Positions 33,052 through 41,844 of a stretch of 64,000 bases of DNA are shown in pieces (positions within the stretch are counted from its first letter, which is position 1; every line of letters starts with the position of its first letter). Under the pieces are notes generated by a model that made no database searches, was not told the origin of the DNA, and was given only the letters and a program-made list of their open reading frames with translations. The DNA is from Spongiactinospora rosea (GTDB lineage: Bacteria > Actinomycetota > Actinomycetes > Streptosporangiales > Streptosporangiaceae). Made by a program: the position numbers and the translations under genes. Location of the stretch: positions 297,777 through 361,776 of the forward strand of contig NZ_QMEY01000007.1 of NCBI RefSeq assembly GCF_003315795.1. Reading direction: 5' to 3'.

Positions 33052-33861
33052 TCACACTGGCGGGGAGAGCCCGGCCAGGGCCGCGGCGCGGGCGAAGACG
33101 TCGTCCAGCATCCGCTCGGTGACCCTGCCGGTGAAGGTGTTCTGCTGGCTCGGGTGGTAGCACCCGATCAGGCGTACCGGGGCGTCCCGGTAGGCGATCT
33201 CGACCTCGGCCCCGTGCCCGAACGGCGGACGCGAGCGCGGCAGCGCGAACCCCGCCTGGCGCAGCGCCGGCCACGCCGCCTGCCAGGCGAACCCGCCGAG
33301 CGTCACCACGACCCTGGTGCCCGGCGCGACCAGCTCAAGCTCCCTGGCCAGCCACGGGAAGCAGGTGGCGCGCTCCTGCGGGGTGGGCTTGTTGGCGGGC
33401 GGGGCGCAGCGGACCGCCGCCATCACCCTGGCCCCGATCAGGCGCTGGCCGTCTCCGGCGCGCACGCTGGTCGGGATGGCCGCCAGACCCGTACGGTGCA
33501 GCGCGGCGAACAGCCAGTCGCCGCTGCGGTCGCCGGTGAAGATGCGGCCGGTGCGGTTGCCGCCGTGGGCCGCGGGGGCCAGCCCCACGATCACCACACG
33601 CGGCTCGTCGTCGCCCCAGCCGGGCACCGGACGCCCCCAGTACGTCTCCGCCGCGAACGCCCGCCGCCTGACGTCGGCGACCTCCTCCCGCCAGGCGACC
33701 AGCCGCGGGCAGGCCCGGCACACCGACTGCCGCGCGGCCAGCTCCGCGGGGCTGTCGCCGCCCGCGGCCAGCGCCACGACGTCGTCGGGATCGTGGGCGA
33801 CCGGCGTCGCGGCGGTGGCGGGATCTTCGGGCCAGCCGGTGCCCGGCGGAACGGAACTCAT
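33052..33861 (-). CDS. Type 5 uracil-DNA glycosylase (UdgB-like, iron-sulfur)
   Basis: This DNA repair enzyme removes uracil or related deaminated bases. Motif 1 is VGLAPAAHGGNRTGRIFTGD, followed by SGDWLFAALHRTG, and the C-terminal motif is CYHPSQQNTFTGR. Cysteines in VCRACPRLV, AVRCAPPANKP and ERATCFPW fit the 4Fe-4S site of family 4/5 enzymes. The motif GLAPAAHGG (Ala where family 4 has Glu) indicates type 5. Length 269 is usual. It lies downstream of a terminator hairpin, so it has its own promoter. Confidence 0.9.
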   Translation of the reverse strand: MSSVPPGTGWPEDPATAATPVAHDPDDVVALAAGGDSPAELAARQSVCRACPRLVAWREEVADVRRRAFAAETYWGRPVPGWGDDEPRVVIVGLAPAAHGGNRTGRIFTGDRSGDWLFAALHRTGLAAIPTSVRAGDGQRLIGARVMAAVRCAPPANKPTPQERATCFPWLARELELVAPGTRVVVTLGGFAWQAAWPALRQAGFALPRSRPPFGHGAEVEIAYRDAPVRLIGCYHPSQQNTFTGRVTERMLDDVFARAAALAGLSPPV

Positions 33862-33887
33862 GCAGACGATCGTGCCAGCAACACGCA

Positions 33888-33917
33888 GGGCGCGGCGCCC
33901 CGAAGGGTGCCGCGCCC
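33888..33917 (-). terminator. Terminator-like hairpin after the secreted repeat protein gene
   Basis: A 13-bp stem (GGGCGCGGCACCC with GGGCGCCGCGCCC, one G-T pair) closes on a TTCG loop on the minus strand. There is no T-run, as is common in high-GC hosts. It separates the gene ending at 33940 from the glycosylase gene. Confidence 0.6.
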
Positions 33918-33939
33918 CGGTAGTCCGCTGACGGGTGTG

Positions 33940-35325
33940 TCAGCAGGTGTAGGAGAAGGTGTCGCTCGCGGTGTCACCGTTGGGGGCGGTGAGGACCAGC
34001 CGCACCGTGCCCTTGGTGGTGTCGCCCTGGTCGGGGCCGCTGCCCCAGGCCAGGGACTCGGTGCCGGGGCCCTTCACCGAACGCTCGATCTCGGTGGACG
34101 CGGACCCGTTGACCTCCCAGCGGTAGGACAGGGTGGTGGCGCCGGTGACGCGGACCTTGGCCACGTGCTTCACCGACGGACCGGTCTCGCCGTCGCAGGT
34201 GGTCTTGTCGGCGCTGTTGGACAGGCTGACGATCCAGGCCTTCGCGTCGGGCTCGGAGGCGCAGCGCACGCGCGCGGTGGCGGTGTTGGAGCGCTCGTCA
34301 CCAGGGCCGACGATCTCGATCCAGCGGTGCACCCGGTCGCTCTCGCCGACCCGCACCGTGTGGTTCACCGACTCGCTGCCCGCGTGCCGGAAGTACGCCC
34401 GCTGCACGGGGCCGCGGTAGCCGGGGCCGGCCCAGCGGTACTCGACGGCGGTGCGGTCGGTGTTGACGCTGATGCTGCCGTTGAAGGTCCGGGCCACCGG
34501 GCAGGTGCCCGCGTAGTCCGACGGGCCGCTGACCCGCGCGCTGACGCGCGGCTCGGGCCGCTCGTCCTTGCAGTAGACGCTGTAGTAGTCCTTGGCCTTG
34601 GAGTATTCGGGCGAGACGACTTCCAGCGCCACGTAACCGCGGTGGGTGTCACGGGCCTTGAAGGAGTAGTAGACCCGCTTGCTGTCGTAGACCTTGGTCT
34701 TGCCGTAGTCCACGACGTGGCCGTTCTGGACCCAGCGGTAGCGCACCCACGCGGGGCGGCCGACCGAGATGACGCCCTTGACGCCGATGCGGGTGGACGG
34801 CGTGCACTCGCCGACGTAGCGGTCCGGCTCGACGTTCACGTACGTCCGCACGTACTGCGGGTCGTGGTGGACCGGCGGGCGGCCCTCGCAGTCGACGCTG
34901 AAGTAGCGCTTGGCCGTGGTCACCTTGCGCGGCGACAGCACCTGGAGCCGCTGCCAGCCCTTGGTGTCGCGCTTGAAGGTGGCCTGCTCCTTGAGCGTGA
35001 GGTGCTTGGTGCCCTTGCCCTTGAGGGTGTAGGACTTGACCCTGCTCTTGGAACCGTCACCGTGCAGCCAGCGGTACACGAGGGTGGTCTTCTTCTTGAC
35101 CGCCTTGACCTTGACCTTGGCCGAGAAGGTGACCTTGACCGGACACTCCCCCTCGTAGTGCCGGGGAGAGGCGGTGGGGGTGTTCGCCGAGACCTTCGGC
35201 TTGGCGGACGACTTGCTCACAGAGGCTGCCGCCGGAGAGGCGAGCACCCCGGTGGCCATGGTCGCCGCCATGGCCACGCCCGCGCCGAGCGCGGCGAGCC
35301 GGCGGACTAAACCGGTGGACTTCAT
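33940..35325 (-). CDS. Secreted protein of four cysteine-bridged beta domains
   Basis: Residues 1-35 are a signal peptide (LAALGAGVAMAATMATGVLA, then SPAAA). The mature protein has four similar domains of about 85-100 residues. Each starts near a cysteine (YEGECPVKVTF, YVGECTPSTRI, YAGTCPVARTF, DKTTCDGETG), has a central YRW (LVYRWLHG, VRYRWVQN, VEYRWAGP, LSYRWEVN) and ends at a second cysteine (YFSVDC, YYSVYC, RVRC, FSYTC). This suggests Ig-like beta sandwiches with one disulfide each. No enzyme motif is seen. Domain 1 is very lysine-rich. A GGAGC site precedes the ATG. The function may be adhesive or structural on the surface. Confidence 0.78.
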   Translation of the reverse strand: MKSTGLVRRLAALGAGVAMAATMATGVLASPAAASVSKSSAKPKVSANTPTASPRHYEGECPVKVTFSAKVKVKAVKKKTTLVYRWLHGDGSKSRVKSYTLKGKGTKHLTLKEQATFKRDTKGWQRLQVLSPRKVTTAKRYFSVDCEGRPPVHHDPQYVRTYVNVEPDRYVGECTPSTRIGVKGVISVGRPAWVRYRWVQNGHVVDYGKTKVYDSKRVYYSFKARDTHRGYVALEVVSPEYSKAKDYYSVYCKDERPEPRVSARVSGPSDYAGTCPVARTFNGSISVNTDRTAVEYRWAGPGYRGPVQRAYFRHAGSESVNHTVRVGESDRVHRWIEIVGPGDERSNTATARVRCASEPDAKAWIVSLSNSADKTTCDGETGPSVKHVAKVRVTGATTLSYRWEVNGSASTEIERSVKGPGTESLAWGSGPDQGDTTKGTVRLVLTAPNGDTASDTFSYTC

Positions 35326-35371
35326 GAGGGCATGCTCCGTTCAGAAAAGAAAAGAGTGCTTCGCGAAACGG

Positions 35372-35411
35372 TTGCCGCCCCGGCACGGAGCTGTGCCGGG
35401 CCCCACGGCAA
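35372..35411 (-). promoter_or_regulatory. Structured 5' leader hairpin
   Basis: On the minus strand, TTGCCG pairs with CGGCAA and inside it CCCGGCAC pairs with GTGCCGGG around a 6-nt loop. It lies about 46 bp before the start of the secreted repeat protein gene and is probably in its 5' leader. I see no match to a riboswitch consensus that I can recall. Confidence 0.45.
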
Positions 35412-35493
35412 AGCTTCGGAAAAGCCCCCCTACCTAACCACAAACGCGATAACCGCTCAACTACCAGTAAATGCGCCGGTCGTCTACAGAGTG

Positions 35494-36411
35494 TCACACT
35501 CCGGCCAGTGACCAGGCGATACCGTCGAGAATGTCATGTTCACTGACCACCACGTCACTGAATCCGAAACGGGTGACGATGCGGTCCAAGATGAGCGCGC
35601 CCGCACCGATGACATCGACCCGGCCGGGATGCATCACACGCAACTCCGCTCGTTCTTGGTGGGTGCTTTCCAGGAGACGGAGAGTGACTTCGTGCACGTC
35701 ACGGGCCGCGATGAATGAATGGTGAATCCGCTCGGGGTCATAGAAAGGCAGCCCCAGCGCGATTCCGGCGACCGTCGTCACCGACCCGGCGAGGCCCACG
35801 AGTGTGCGCGCCGCGCGGACCGGCACCTCGGCCTCGACGCGGTCCAGCGCCCGGTCGATGTCGGCGGTGACCGCGCGCACGGCCTCGGCGGACGGCGGGT
35901 CGCCGCCCTTCAGGTGCCGTTCGGTCAGGCGTACGCAGCCGATGTCCACCGACAGCGCGCCCGCGGGCGAGGGACCGACGACGAACTCCGTCGAGCCGCC
36001 GCCGATGTCCACCACCAGGAACGGCCCCGGGTGGCCGGTCAGGTCTCTGGTCGCGCCCGCGAAGGACAGCGCGGCCTCCTCGGCCCCGGTGGCCACCTCG
36101 GGATCGACGCCGAAGATCTCGCGTACGCCGTGCCGGAACTCGTCGCGGTTCTCCGCGTCGCGGGTGGCGCTGGTGGCGACCACGCGCACCTCGGTGGCCC
36201 CGTGCCGGGCGATCAGCTTGGCGTAGCCGCGCATCGCGGCGAACGTACGGGCCAGCGCCTCGGGGGCCAGCCTGCCGGTGCGGTCCACGCCCTCGCCCAG
36301 GCGGACGATCTCCATCAGGCGCTCGATCTCGGTCAGCGTGCCGCCGGAGACGTCGGCGATCAGCAGGCGGACCGAGTTGGTGCCGCAGTCCACGGCGGCC
36401 ACGCGGGTCAT
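35494..36411 (-). CDS. ppx: Ppx/GppA-family exopolyphosphatase
   Basis: The protein hydrolyses polyphosphate or pppGpp in the cytosol. Actin-like fold motifs are clear: VAAVDCGTNSVRLLIADV at the N-terminus, VVATSATRDAENRDEF, VVDIGGGSTEFVVG (phosphate-binding), and GLAGSVTTVAGIALGL. At 305 residues it is the short two-domain form usual in actinobacteria. The start ATG 36411 has AGAGGAGG just upstream, so the longer frame to 36459 is rejected. It overlaps the DUF501 gene by 4 bp (ATGA) and ends the conserved eno-divIC-DUF501-ppx run. Confidence 0.93.
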   Translation of the reverse strand: MTRVAAVDCGTNSVRLLIADVSGGTLTEIERLMEIVRLGEGVDRTGRLAPEALARTFAAMRGYAKLIARHGATEVRVVATSATRDAENRDEFRHGVREIFGVDPEVATGAEEAALSFAGATRDLTGHPGPFLVVDIGGGSTEFVVGPSPAGALSVDIGCVRLTERHLKGGDPPSAEAVRAVTADIDRALDRVEAEVPVRAARTLVGLAGSVTTVAGIALGLPFYDPERIHHSFIAARDVHEVTLRLLESTHQERAELRVMHPGRVDVIGAGALILDRIVTRFGFSDVVVSEHDILDGIAWSLAGV

Positions 36412-36950
36412 GAAGCCTCCTCTGATTCTGGCGGCACGCAGGGGCCGTCCGCCCACCACTTCGGCAGCAGGTCAAGGGCCTCGCGGCCGAGCGGGTTGGC
36501 CCCCGGTACGGCCAGCTCGTGCGCGACCAGGGCGTGCAGGCACTTCACCCGGTCCGGCATCCCGCCCGCGCTCTGCGTGCCGCGCGGCAGCGGCGCGAGG
36601 CCGTCGCGCTCGGCCGCGGCGTCGCGGCGGGCGATGTAGTCGTCGTGCGCGGCGGTGTAGGCGGCGGCCAGGTCGGGGTCCTCGGCCAGCCGCTGCTGCA
36701 TCCGCCGCATCAGCCCCGAGGACTCCAGCGTGCCGATCGCCGAGGCCGCCCGCGGGCAGGTGAGGTAGTACAGCGTGGGGAACGGGGAGCCGTCGGCCAG
36801 CCGCGGCGCGGTCTCCACCACGTCGGGCAGCCCGCAGGGGCATCGGTGCGCGACCCCGCGCATCCCCCGCGGCCTGCGGCCGAGCTGGCGCTCGACCACA
36901 TCTTCCACGTTGTCTTCCGCCGTGCCGAGGTCGTCGTCTCGATCGGCCAT
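36408..36950 (-). CDS. DUF501 domain protein
   Basis: This 180-residue protein carries RQLGRRPRGMRGVAHRCPCG and FPTLYYLTCPRAASAIGTLE, the signature of DUF501, a conserved actinobacterial family of unknown biochemical role always found near divIC and ppx. Cysteines in RCPCGLP and LTCPRA may bind a metal. The start ATG 36950 has GGAGG upstream; the open frame to 37064 would run into the divIC gene. It overlaps ppx by 4 bp, so the two are translationally coupled. Confidence 0.92.
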   Translation of the reverse strand: MADRDDDLGTAEDNVEDVVERQLGRRPRGMRGVAHRCPCGLPDVVETAPRLADGSPFPTLYYLTCPRAASAIGTLESSGLMRRMQQRLAEDPDLAAAYTAAHDDYIARRDAAAERDGLAPLPRGTQSAGGMPDRVKCLHALVAHELAVPGANPLGREALDLLPKWWADGPCVPPESEEAS

Positions 36951-37006
36951 CGGCCGTCCTCCAGTGCAAACCAGTGCGGAAACCAGTGCGGAAAGCCGGG
37001 GCGAGG

Positions 37007-37393
37007 TCACCGGGAGACGCCGTGGTCGGCCAGTTCGACCGACTTCCACAGCGACTCGTACCACGGCGCCTTGGGCTTGGGGGCGCGCCCCGGCTTACGG
37101 GCGGCGGGCGCCTTTCCGCGGTCCATCACCACGAAGCACTTCTGGTTCGGCTCGCAGTAGAACAGCCGCTCCCTGGCCTGCCGCATGGTGTAGTCGGGAT
37201 CTTGCAGTTGCCTGCCGCGATCGCGCAGCTTGCGCAGCGCGTCCAGCTCCTTGGCCTGCTGCTGCTGCAACTCGGCGATCTGGCGGCGCTGCGCGATGAA
37301 CTCCCTGACCGGATAGGCCAGGCTCATCGCGATCGCGCACACCACCACCGCGAGCACCGCGGCCCGACCGGTCAGTTGCGGCCGCCTGCTCAT
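37007..37393 (-). CDS. divIC: Septum formation initiator (FtsB/DivIC-like)
   Basis: A small bitopic cell-division protein. It has a short cytosolic N-terminus, one membrane helix (AAVLAVVVCAIAMSLAYPVR), then a coiled coil (EFIAQRRQIAELQQQQAKEL, DALRKLRDRGRQLQDPDYTM) and the family DPDYTMRQARERLFYCEP motif. Length 128 is usual for actinobacterial DivIC. It would join FtsL and FtsQ in the divisome. It sits between eno and DUF501 as in most actinobacteria. The tail is Lys/Pro-rich. Confidence 0.92.
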   Translation of the reverse strand: MSRRPQLTGRAAVLAVVVCAIAMSLAYPVREFIAQRRQIAELQQQQAKELDALRKLRDRGRQLQDPDYTMRQARERLFYCEPNQKCFVVMDRGKAPAARKPGRAPKPKAPWYESLWKSVELADHGVSR

Positions 37394-37468
37394 GCACTGC
37401 CCTCCCTGCGTCGGGCACCCGCTCGGGGTGCGGCGGCCCGTGCCCAGACCGGACCGCCGCCCCCAACG

Positions 37469-38746
37469 CTAGCGAGTGAAACGCGGGAAGGCCGCGCGAC
37501 CCGCGTAGCGGGCGGAATCTCCCAGATGTTCTTCAATGCGCAGCAACTGGTTGTATTTGGCCACCCGGTCGGAGCGGGCCGGGGCGCCGGTCTTGATCTG
37601 GCCGCAGTTGGTGGCCACCGCCAGGTCGGCGATCGTGACGTCCTCGGTCTCGCCGGACCGGTGGCTCATCATGCAGCGGTAGCCGCTGCGGTGGGCCAGC
37701 TCGACCGCGTCGAGAGTCTCGGTGAGGGTGCCGATCTGGTTGACCTTGACCAGCAGCGCGTTGGCCGCGCCCTCGGCGATGCCCCTGGCCAGCCGCTCGG
37801 GGTTGGTGACGAACAGGTCGTCGCCCACGAGCTGGACCCGCGCGCCCAGTGAGGCGGTGATGGCCTTCCAGCCCGCCCAGTCCTCCTCGTCCAGCGGGTC
37901 CTCGATGGAGACCAGCGGGTAGGAGTCGACCAGGTCGGCGTAGAAGGCGATCAGCTCCTCGGTGGTGAGGCCCTTGCCGTCGATGGTGTAGGTGCCGCCG
38001 GAGTGGAACTCGGTGGCCGCCACGTCGAGCGCCAGCGCGATGTCCTCACCGGGGGTGTAACCGGCCCGCTCGACGGCGACCATGATCAGGTCGAGCGCGT
38101 CGCGGTTGGAGGGCAGGTTGGGGGCGAAGCCGCCCTCGTCGCCCAGGCCGGTCGCGTAGCCCTTCTCCTTCAGCACGGCCTTCAGCGTGTGGTAGACCTC
38201 CGCGCCCCAGCGCACGGCCTCGGAGAACGTGCTCGCGCCGATGGGCGCGATCATGAACTCCTGGATGTCCACGTTGGTGTCGGCGTGCGCGCCGCCGTTC
38301 AGGATGTTCATCATCGGGACCGGCAGCAGGTGCGCGTTCGGGCCGCCCAGGTAGCGGTACAGCTCCAGGTCGGCGCTGTCGGCGGCGGCCTTGGCCACGG
38401 CCAGCGAGACGCCCAGGATCGCGTTGGCGCCCAGCCGGGACTTGTTGTCGGTGCCGTCCAGGTCGATCATCGTCTGGTCGATCAGCCGCTGGTCCTCGGC
38501 GTCGAGTTCGGCGATCTCGGGGGCGATCTCGTCGGTGACGCCGAGCGCCGCCTTCTCCACGCCCTTGCCGCCGTAGCGCTCGTCGCCGTCGCGTAGCTCC
38601 ACGGCCTCGAACTGGCCGGTGGAGGCGCCACTCGGGACCGCGGCGCGGCCGGTGCTGTAGTCGTCCAGCAGGACCTCGACCTCCACCGTGGGGTTGCCCC
38701 GGGAGTCGAGGATCTCGCGAGCGTTAACGGCCTCGATGGCAGCCAC
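37469..38746 (-). CDS. eno: Enolase
   Basis: The glycolytic enzyme that converts 2-phosphoglycerate to phosphoenolpyruvate. Motifs: REILDSRGNPTVEVEV at the N-terminus, GGAHADTNVDIQEFMI, the GDEGGFAPNL loop, the metal ligands around SIEDPLDEEDW and VGDDLFVTNP, the lysine signature LLVKVNQIGTLTET and SHRSGETED. Length 425 is standard. The start is GTG 38746 with AAGGAG 6 bp upstream. It is the first gene of the divIC-DUF501-ppx run. Confidence 0.98.
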   Translation of the reverse strand: MAAIEAVNAREILDSRGNPTVEVEVLLDDYSTGRAAVPSGASTGQFEAVELRDGDERYGGKGVEKAALGVTDEIAPEIAELDAEDQRLIDQTMIDLDGTDNKSRLGANAILGVSLAVAKAAADSADLELYRYLGGPNAHLLPVPMMNILNGGAHADTNVDIQEFMIAPIGASTFSEAVRWGAEVYHTLKAVLKEKGYATGLGDEGGFAPNLPSNRDALDLIMVAVERAGYTPGEDIALALDVAATEFHSGGTYTIDGKGLTTEELIAFYADLVDSYPLVSIEDPLDEEDWAGWKAITASLGARVQLVGDDLFVTNPERLARGIAEGAANALLVKVNQIGTLTETLDAVELAHRSGYRCMMSHRSGETEDVTIADLAVATNCGQIKTGAPARSDRVAKYNQLLRIEEHLGDSARYAGRAAFPRFTR

Positions 38747-38811
38747 GAAGCGCTCCTTGGTTCGGAAGTACGGTTGGCGGTGAGCAGCCTATCGACACGC
38801 TCGGCGTGGTT

Positions 38812-40809
38812 CTATTCGAGCCACCACGTCCGTACGGTGGCGTCCTCGACGGCCCCGATCGCGACGAGCCGGCCGTCCACCCGGCCCGCGGCCACGTCGA
38901 GCACCCAGTCCTCCGCCCCGCCCAGCGGACGGCCCAGCAGGACGCCCTTGGCGAGGTCCCAGACCCGCACCGACATGTCCCAGCTCGACGACAGCAGCAC
39001 CGGATGCCCGCCGAGCGTGGCCGCCGCCAGCCCCGACACCGGGGCCTCGTGGCCGCGCAGCGGCGCGTACAGCGGCCTGCCCGTCTCCAGGTCCAGCACG
39101 GTGATCGTCTTCTCGTTCTCCATCGCGACCACCGGGCGCCCGGCCACCGCGCTGGAGACCAGTTTCTGGCTGCCGGGCCTGTTGAAGGCGGGGCCGATCC
39201 GCCGCTGGGTGGCCGCGTCCCAGATCATGAGCCGGCCGTCCCGCTCCACGCCGGAGGTGACGATGACGGGCCTGCCGCGCAGCTCCGCGACGGTCGTCGA
39301 CAGGACGCCGCCGCTGTGGCCGAGCATCACGCCGCCGATCTGGCGGCCGGTGGCCGGGTCCGACAGGCGGGTGCCGCCAGGACCCGCGGACACCACCACC
39401 GGCCTGCCGGACAGGCGGACGACGGCGACCGAGGTGACGTCGCTGGTGTGCCCGCGAAAGACGCTGACCGTCTCGCCGGTGGCCAGGTCCCAGACGTGTA
39501 CGGCGTCGTCGTAGCCGCCGAGCACGCCGGTGGGGCGGCCGTTCAGGTCGATCACCTCGACTTCGGCGAGCACCTCCGAGCCGACGAAGAACTGGCGGCC
39601 CATCGGGGCGCTGGTCTTGAGGTCCCAGACCATGATCCGGCCGTTGCGGTCGGAGGAGATGGCGACGTCGCGGTTCTGCAGGCGGGCGGCGGCCACGGCG
39701 GTCACCTCGTCGGAGTGGCGGGTGTAGACCGTGCCCGCCTGGCCGAAGCGGGGGCCTGCGCGCAGGGGGCCGGTCGGTGTGGGGACGGGGGTGTCCGCGG
39801 GCGTCGGGCTCGCCTGTGTACCGGCTTCGGTGCCGCCTTTGGTGCCGCCTTTGGTGCCGCCCGCCGGCAGGCGGGGCACCACGATCACCCCGGCGACCGC
39901 CAGCGCGAGGGCCCCCGCCGCCGACGCGATCCACGCCCGCCGCCCGCTCGCGCGCGGAGCCGGGGCGGGGTCCTCCGGGAGGCTCGCGGGGCCGACCAGC
40001 CGCAGAAGCGCCTCAGCGGCCGTAGGGCGCTCGGCGGGGTCCTTGGCCAGGCACGCCTCCAGCAGGTGGCGCAACGGGCCTTCTGGGACCTCTGAGAGGT
40101 CGGGAGGGGTGTTCAGGATGCGGTTGAGCACCGCGGGAATCGTCTGGGCCCCGAACGCCGGGCGCCCGCTGGCCGCGAAGACCATCGTGATCGCCCACGC
40201 GAACACGTCGGACGCCGGGCTCGCCGGGTGGCCGGAGATCTGCTCGGGCGAGGTGTAGGCCGGGGTGCCCATGACCGAGCTGGTGGTGGTGGCCGTGGCC
40301 ATGTCCAGGGCGCGGGCGATGCCGAAGTCGATCACTCGCGGCCCGTCCGTGGCCACCAGGACGTTGCTGGGCTTGAAGTCGCGATGGACGACCCCGGCGC
40401 GGTGGATCGCGGCCAGGGCCGTCGCCGTACCGGCCGCGAGGCGCGTCAGCTCGCCGCCGGCGAGCGGGCCGTGCTCGCGTACCAGCCGGTCCAGCGGGAC
40501 GCCGTCGACGAACTCGCTCACCACGTACGGGTGGTCGTTGCGCACGTCGGCGTCGAGCACCGGGACGGTGCAGAACCTGGCGACCCTGCGCGCGGTCTCC
40601 ACCTCGCGCCGGAAGCGTTCGCGCGCGGTGGCGTCGTTCGCGAGCCTGGCGTGCAGCAGCTTGACCGCGACGCGCTCGCCGGAGGGGGCCTCGCCCAGGA
40701 AGACCGTGCCCTGGCCGCCCTCGCCGAGCAGCCCGAGGAGCCGGTAGGGGCCCAGCATGGGCGGGTCTCCCGGGCGTAACGGATCGATGTGCGCCTTCCG
40801 GCCGTCCAT
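38812..40809 (-). CDS. Membrane Ser/Thr protein kinase with WD40-like extracellular domain
   Basis: The first 265 residues are a Hanks-type kinase: GLLGEGGQGTVFLGE glycine loop, Lys50 in VAVKLL, catalytic loop HRDFKPSNVL, DFGIA, and the GTPAYTSPEQ activation segment. A membrane helix follows (WIASAAGALALAVAGVIVVP), then a Gly/Thr and Pro linker with three GGTK/GGTE repeats. The outside part is about 320 residues of WD40-type repeats (IMVWDLKTSAPMG, VHVWDLATGETVS, VRVWDLAKGVLLG). Such kinases sense outside signals. GGGAGG lies about 9 bp before the ATG. It stands between mazG and eno, which are otherwise neighbours. Confidence 0.93.
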   Translation of the reverse strand: MDGRKAHIDPLRPGDPPMLGPYRLLGLLGEGGQGTVFLGEAPSGERVAVKLLHARLANDATARERFRREVETARRVARFCTVPVLDADVRNDHPYVVSEFVDGVPLDRLVREHGPLAGGELTRLAAGTATALAAIHRAGVVHRDFKPSNVLVATDGPRVIDFGIARALDMATATTTSSVMGTPAYTSPEQISGHPASPASDVFAWAITMVFAASGRPAFGAQTIPAVLNRILNTPPDLSEVPEGPLRHLLEACLAKDPAERPTAAEALLRLVGPASLPEDPAPAPRASGRRAWIASAAGALALAVAGVIVVPRLPAGGTKGGTKGGTEAGTQASPTPADTPVPTPTGPLRAGPRFGQAGTVYTRHSDEVTAVAAARLQNRDVAISSDRNGRIMVWDLKTSAPMGRQFFVGSEVLAEVEVIDLNGRPTGVLGGYDDAVHVWDLATGETVSVFRGHTSDVTSVAVVRLSGRPVVVSAGPGGTRLSDPATGRQIGGVMLGHSGGVLSTTVAELRGRPVIVTSGVERDGRLMIWDAATQRRIGPAFNRPGSQKLVSSAVAGRPVVAMENEKTITVLDLETGRPLYAPLRGHEAPVSGLAAATLGGHPVLLSSSWDMSVRVWDLAKGVLLGRPLGGAEDWVLDVAAGRVDGRLVAIGAVEDATVRTWWLE

Positions 40810-40874
40810 GGGTGCGGCGCCTCCCTCTTACCGGGTGCGGCTCTACGGGATGAGGCCCTACAGAATGGGGCCGG

Positions 40875-41825
40875 TCAGCCGGTCGTACGCTCCCACGCGC
40901 GTACGCGGTCGCGGTAGGCGCGGGCCGCGGCGCGCAGCTCGGCCTCGGGGTCCAGGCCCTCGGCGCGCGCCTGGCGCACCAGCTCGAACAGCCGCGCGCC
41001 CAGCGCGGAGACGCCCTCGCCTGGCAGGTCCGCGGGCGCGCCGATGCGTTCGGCGCGGCTTTGCAGCTTGGCCGCCAGCGTCAGCGACGGCTGACCGAGC
41101 GGCACGCCGTCAAGGACCGACTCCTTGCCCTTGGCGGCCCGTTCGGCGGCCTTGATGACCTCCCAGTTGTCGGTGACCTCCGCCTCGCCGCCGACCTCGA
41201 CCGAGCCGAACACGTGCGGGTGGCGGCGCACCAGCTTGTCCACGATGCCCGCGGCCACGTCGTCGATGTCGAAGCCGTCGTCGCGCTCCATGGCCAGCCG
41301 GGAGTGGAAGGCGACCTGGAGCAGCACGTCGCCCAGCTCCTCGCGCAGCGCCGGGTAGTCGCCGTCCTCGACGGTCTCCTGCACCTCGTACGCCTCTTCG
41401 AGCAGGTACGGGACCAGCGTCTCGTGGGTCTGCTTGGCGTCCCACGGGCACTCGTTGCGCAGCCGGTCCATCACGCCCACCAGGTCGAGCACCCGCGCGC
41501 CCGGCAGGTCATAGGAGCCGGGCACGACCTCGATCACCGGCGGGTCGTCCTGGCCGACGGCCACCTGCCCGACCGCGCGCAGCACGTCGGCGTCGCCGTC
41601 CTGGGCGGCCAGCCACACGACCTGGCCCTGCCGGGCCTCGGCCACCAGCCGGGAGGGCTCGGGGTCGATCACCTCGACCTGGACCCCGGCTTCGGCGAGG
41701 TAGGGCAGGCAGGGATGGCCGGCCGAGCCGGTGTAGGTCCGTCCCTCGCGCAGCAGCCGCCAGGCGTCGTGCCCGAGCAGCCCCGGCGCGACCCGGGGCG
41801 AGGTGGTGATGAGGATCAGCGGCAT
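40875..41825 (-). CDS. mazG: Nucleoside triphosphate pyrophosphohydrolase MazG
   Basis: MazG hydrolyses NTPs or dNTPs to monophosphates, cleaning aberrant nucleotides. The MazG core is at about residues 113-230: LVGVMDRLRNECPWDAKQTH, then ETLVPYLLEEAYEVQETVED with the EExxE metal site, and LREELGDVLLQVAFHS (ExxD). The N-terminal 110 residues (ILITTSPRVAPGLLGHDAWR) are the extra domain found in actinobacterial MazG. Length 316 is normal. The start ATG 41825 lacks a strong ribosome site and is 20 bp after the surA-like gene stop, so it is probably co-transcribed with it. Confidence 0.94.
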   Translation of the reverse strand: MPLILITTSPRVAPGLLGHDAWRLLREGRTYTGSAGHPCLPYLAEAGVQVEVIDPEPSRLVAEARQGQVVWLAAQDGDADVLRAVGQVAVGQDDPPVIEVVPGSYDLPGARVLDLVGVMDRLRNECPWDAKQTHETLVPYLLEEAYEVQETVEDGDYPALREELGDVLLQVAFHSRLAMERDDGFDIDDVAAGIVDKLVRRHPHVFGSVEVGGEAEVTDNWEVIKAAERAAKGKESVLDGVPLGQPSLTLAAKLQSRAERIGAPADLPGEGVSALGARLFELVRQARAEGLDPEAELRAAARAYRDRVRAWERTTG

Positions 41826-41844
41826 GTCGGCATCACCCGCCGGG

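Noticed and set aside
31396..35310. 1304-codon plus-strand open frame opposite ndh, the glycosylase and the secreted repeat protein
   Set aside because: It runs across three well-supported minus-strand genes and has the shadow composition (His/Gly/Arg/Asp-rich).
35326..35500. Cyclic-di-AMP (ydaO-type) riboswitch in the leader of the secreted repeat protein
   Set aside because: The conserved CCGAATCC, GGAACC and GGGGTGAATC blocks of that class are not present; only a nested hairpin is seen.
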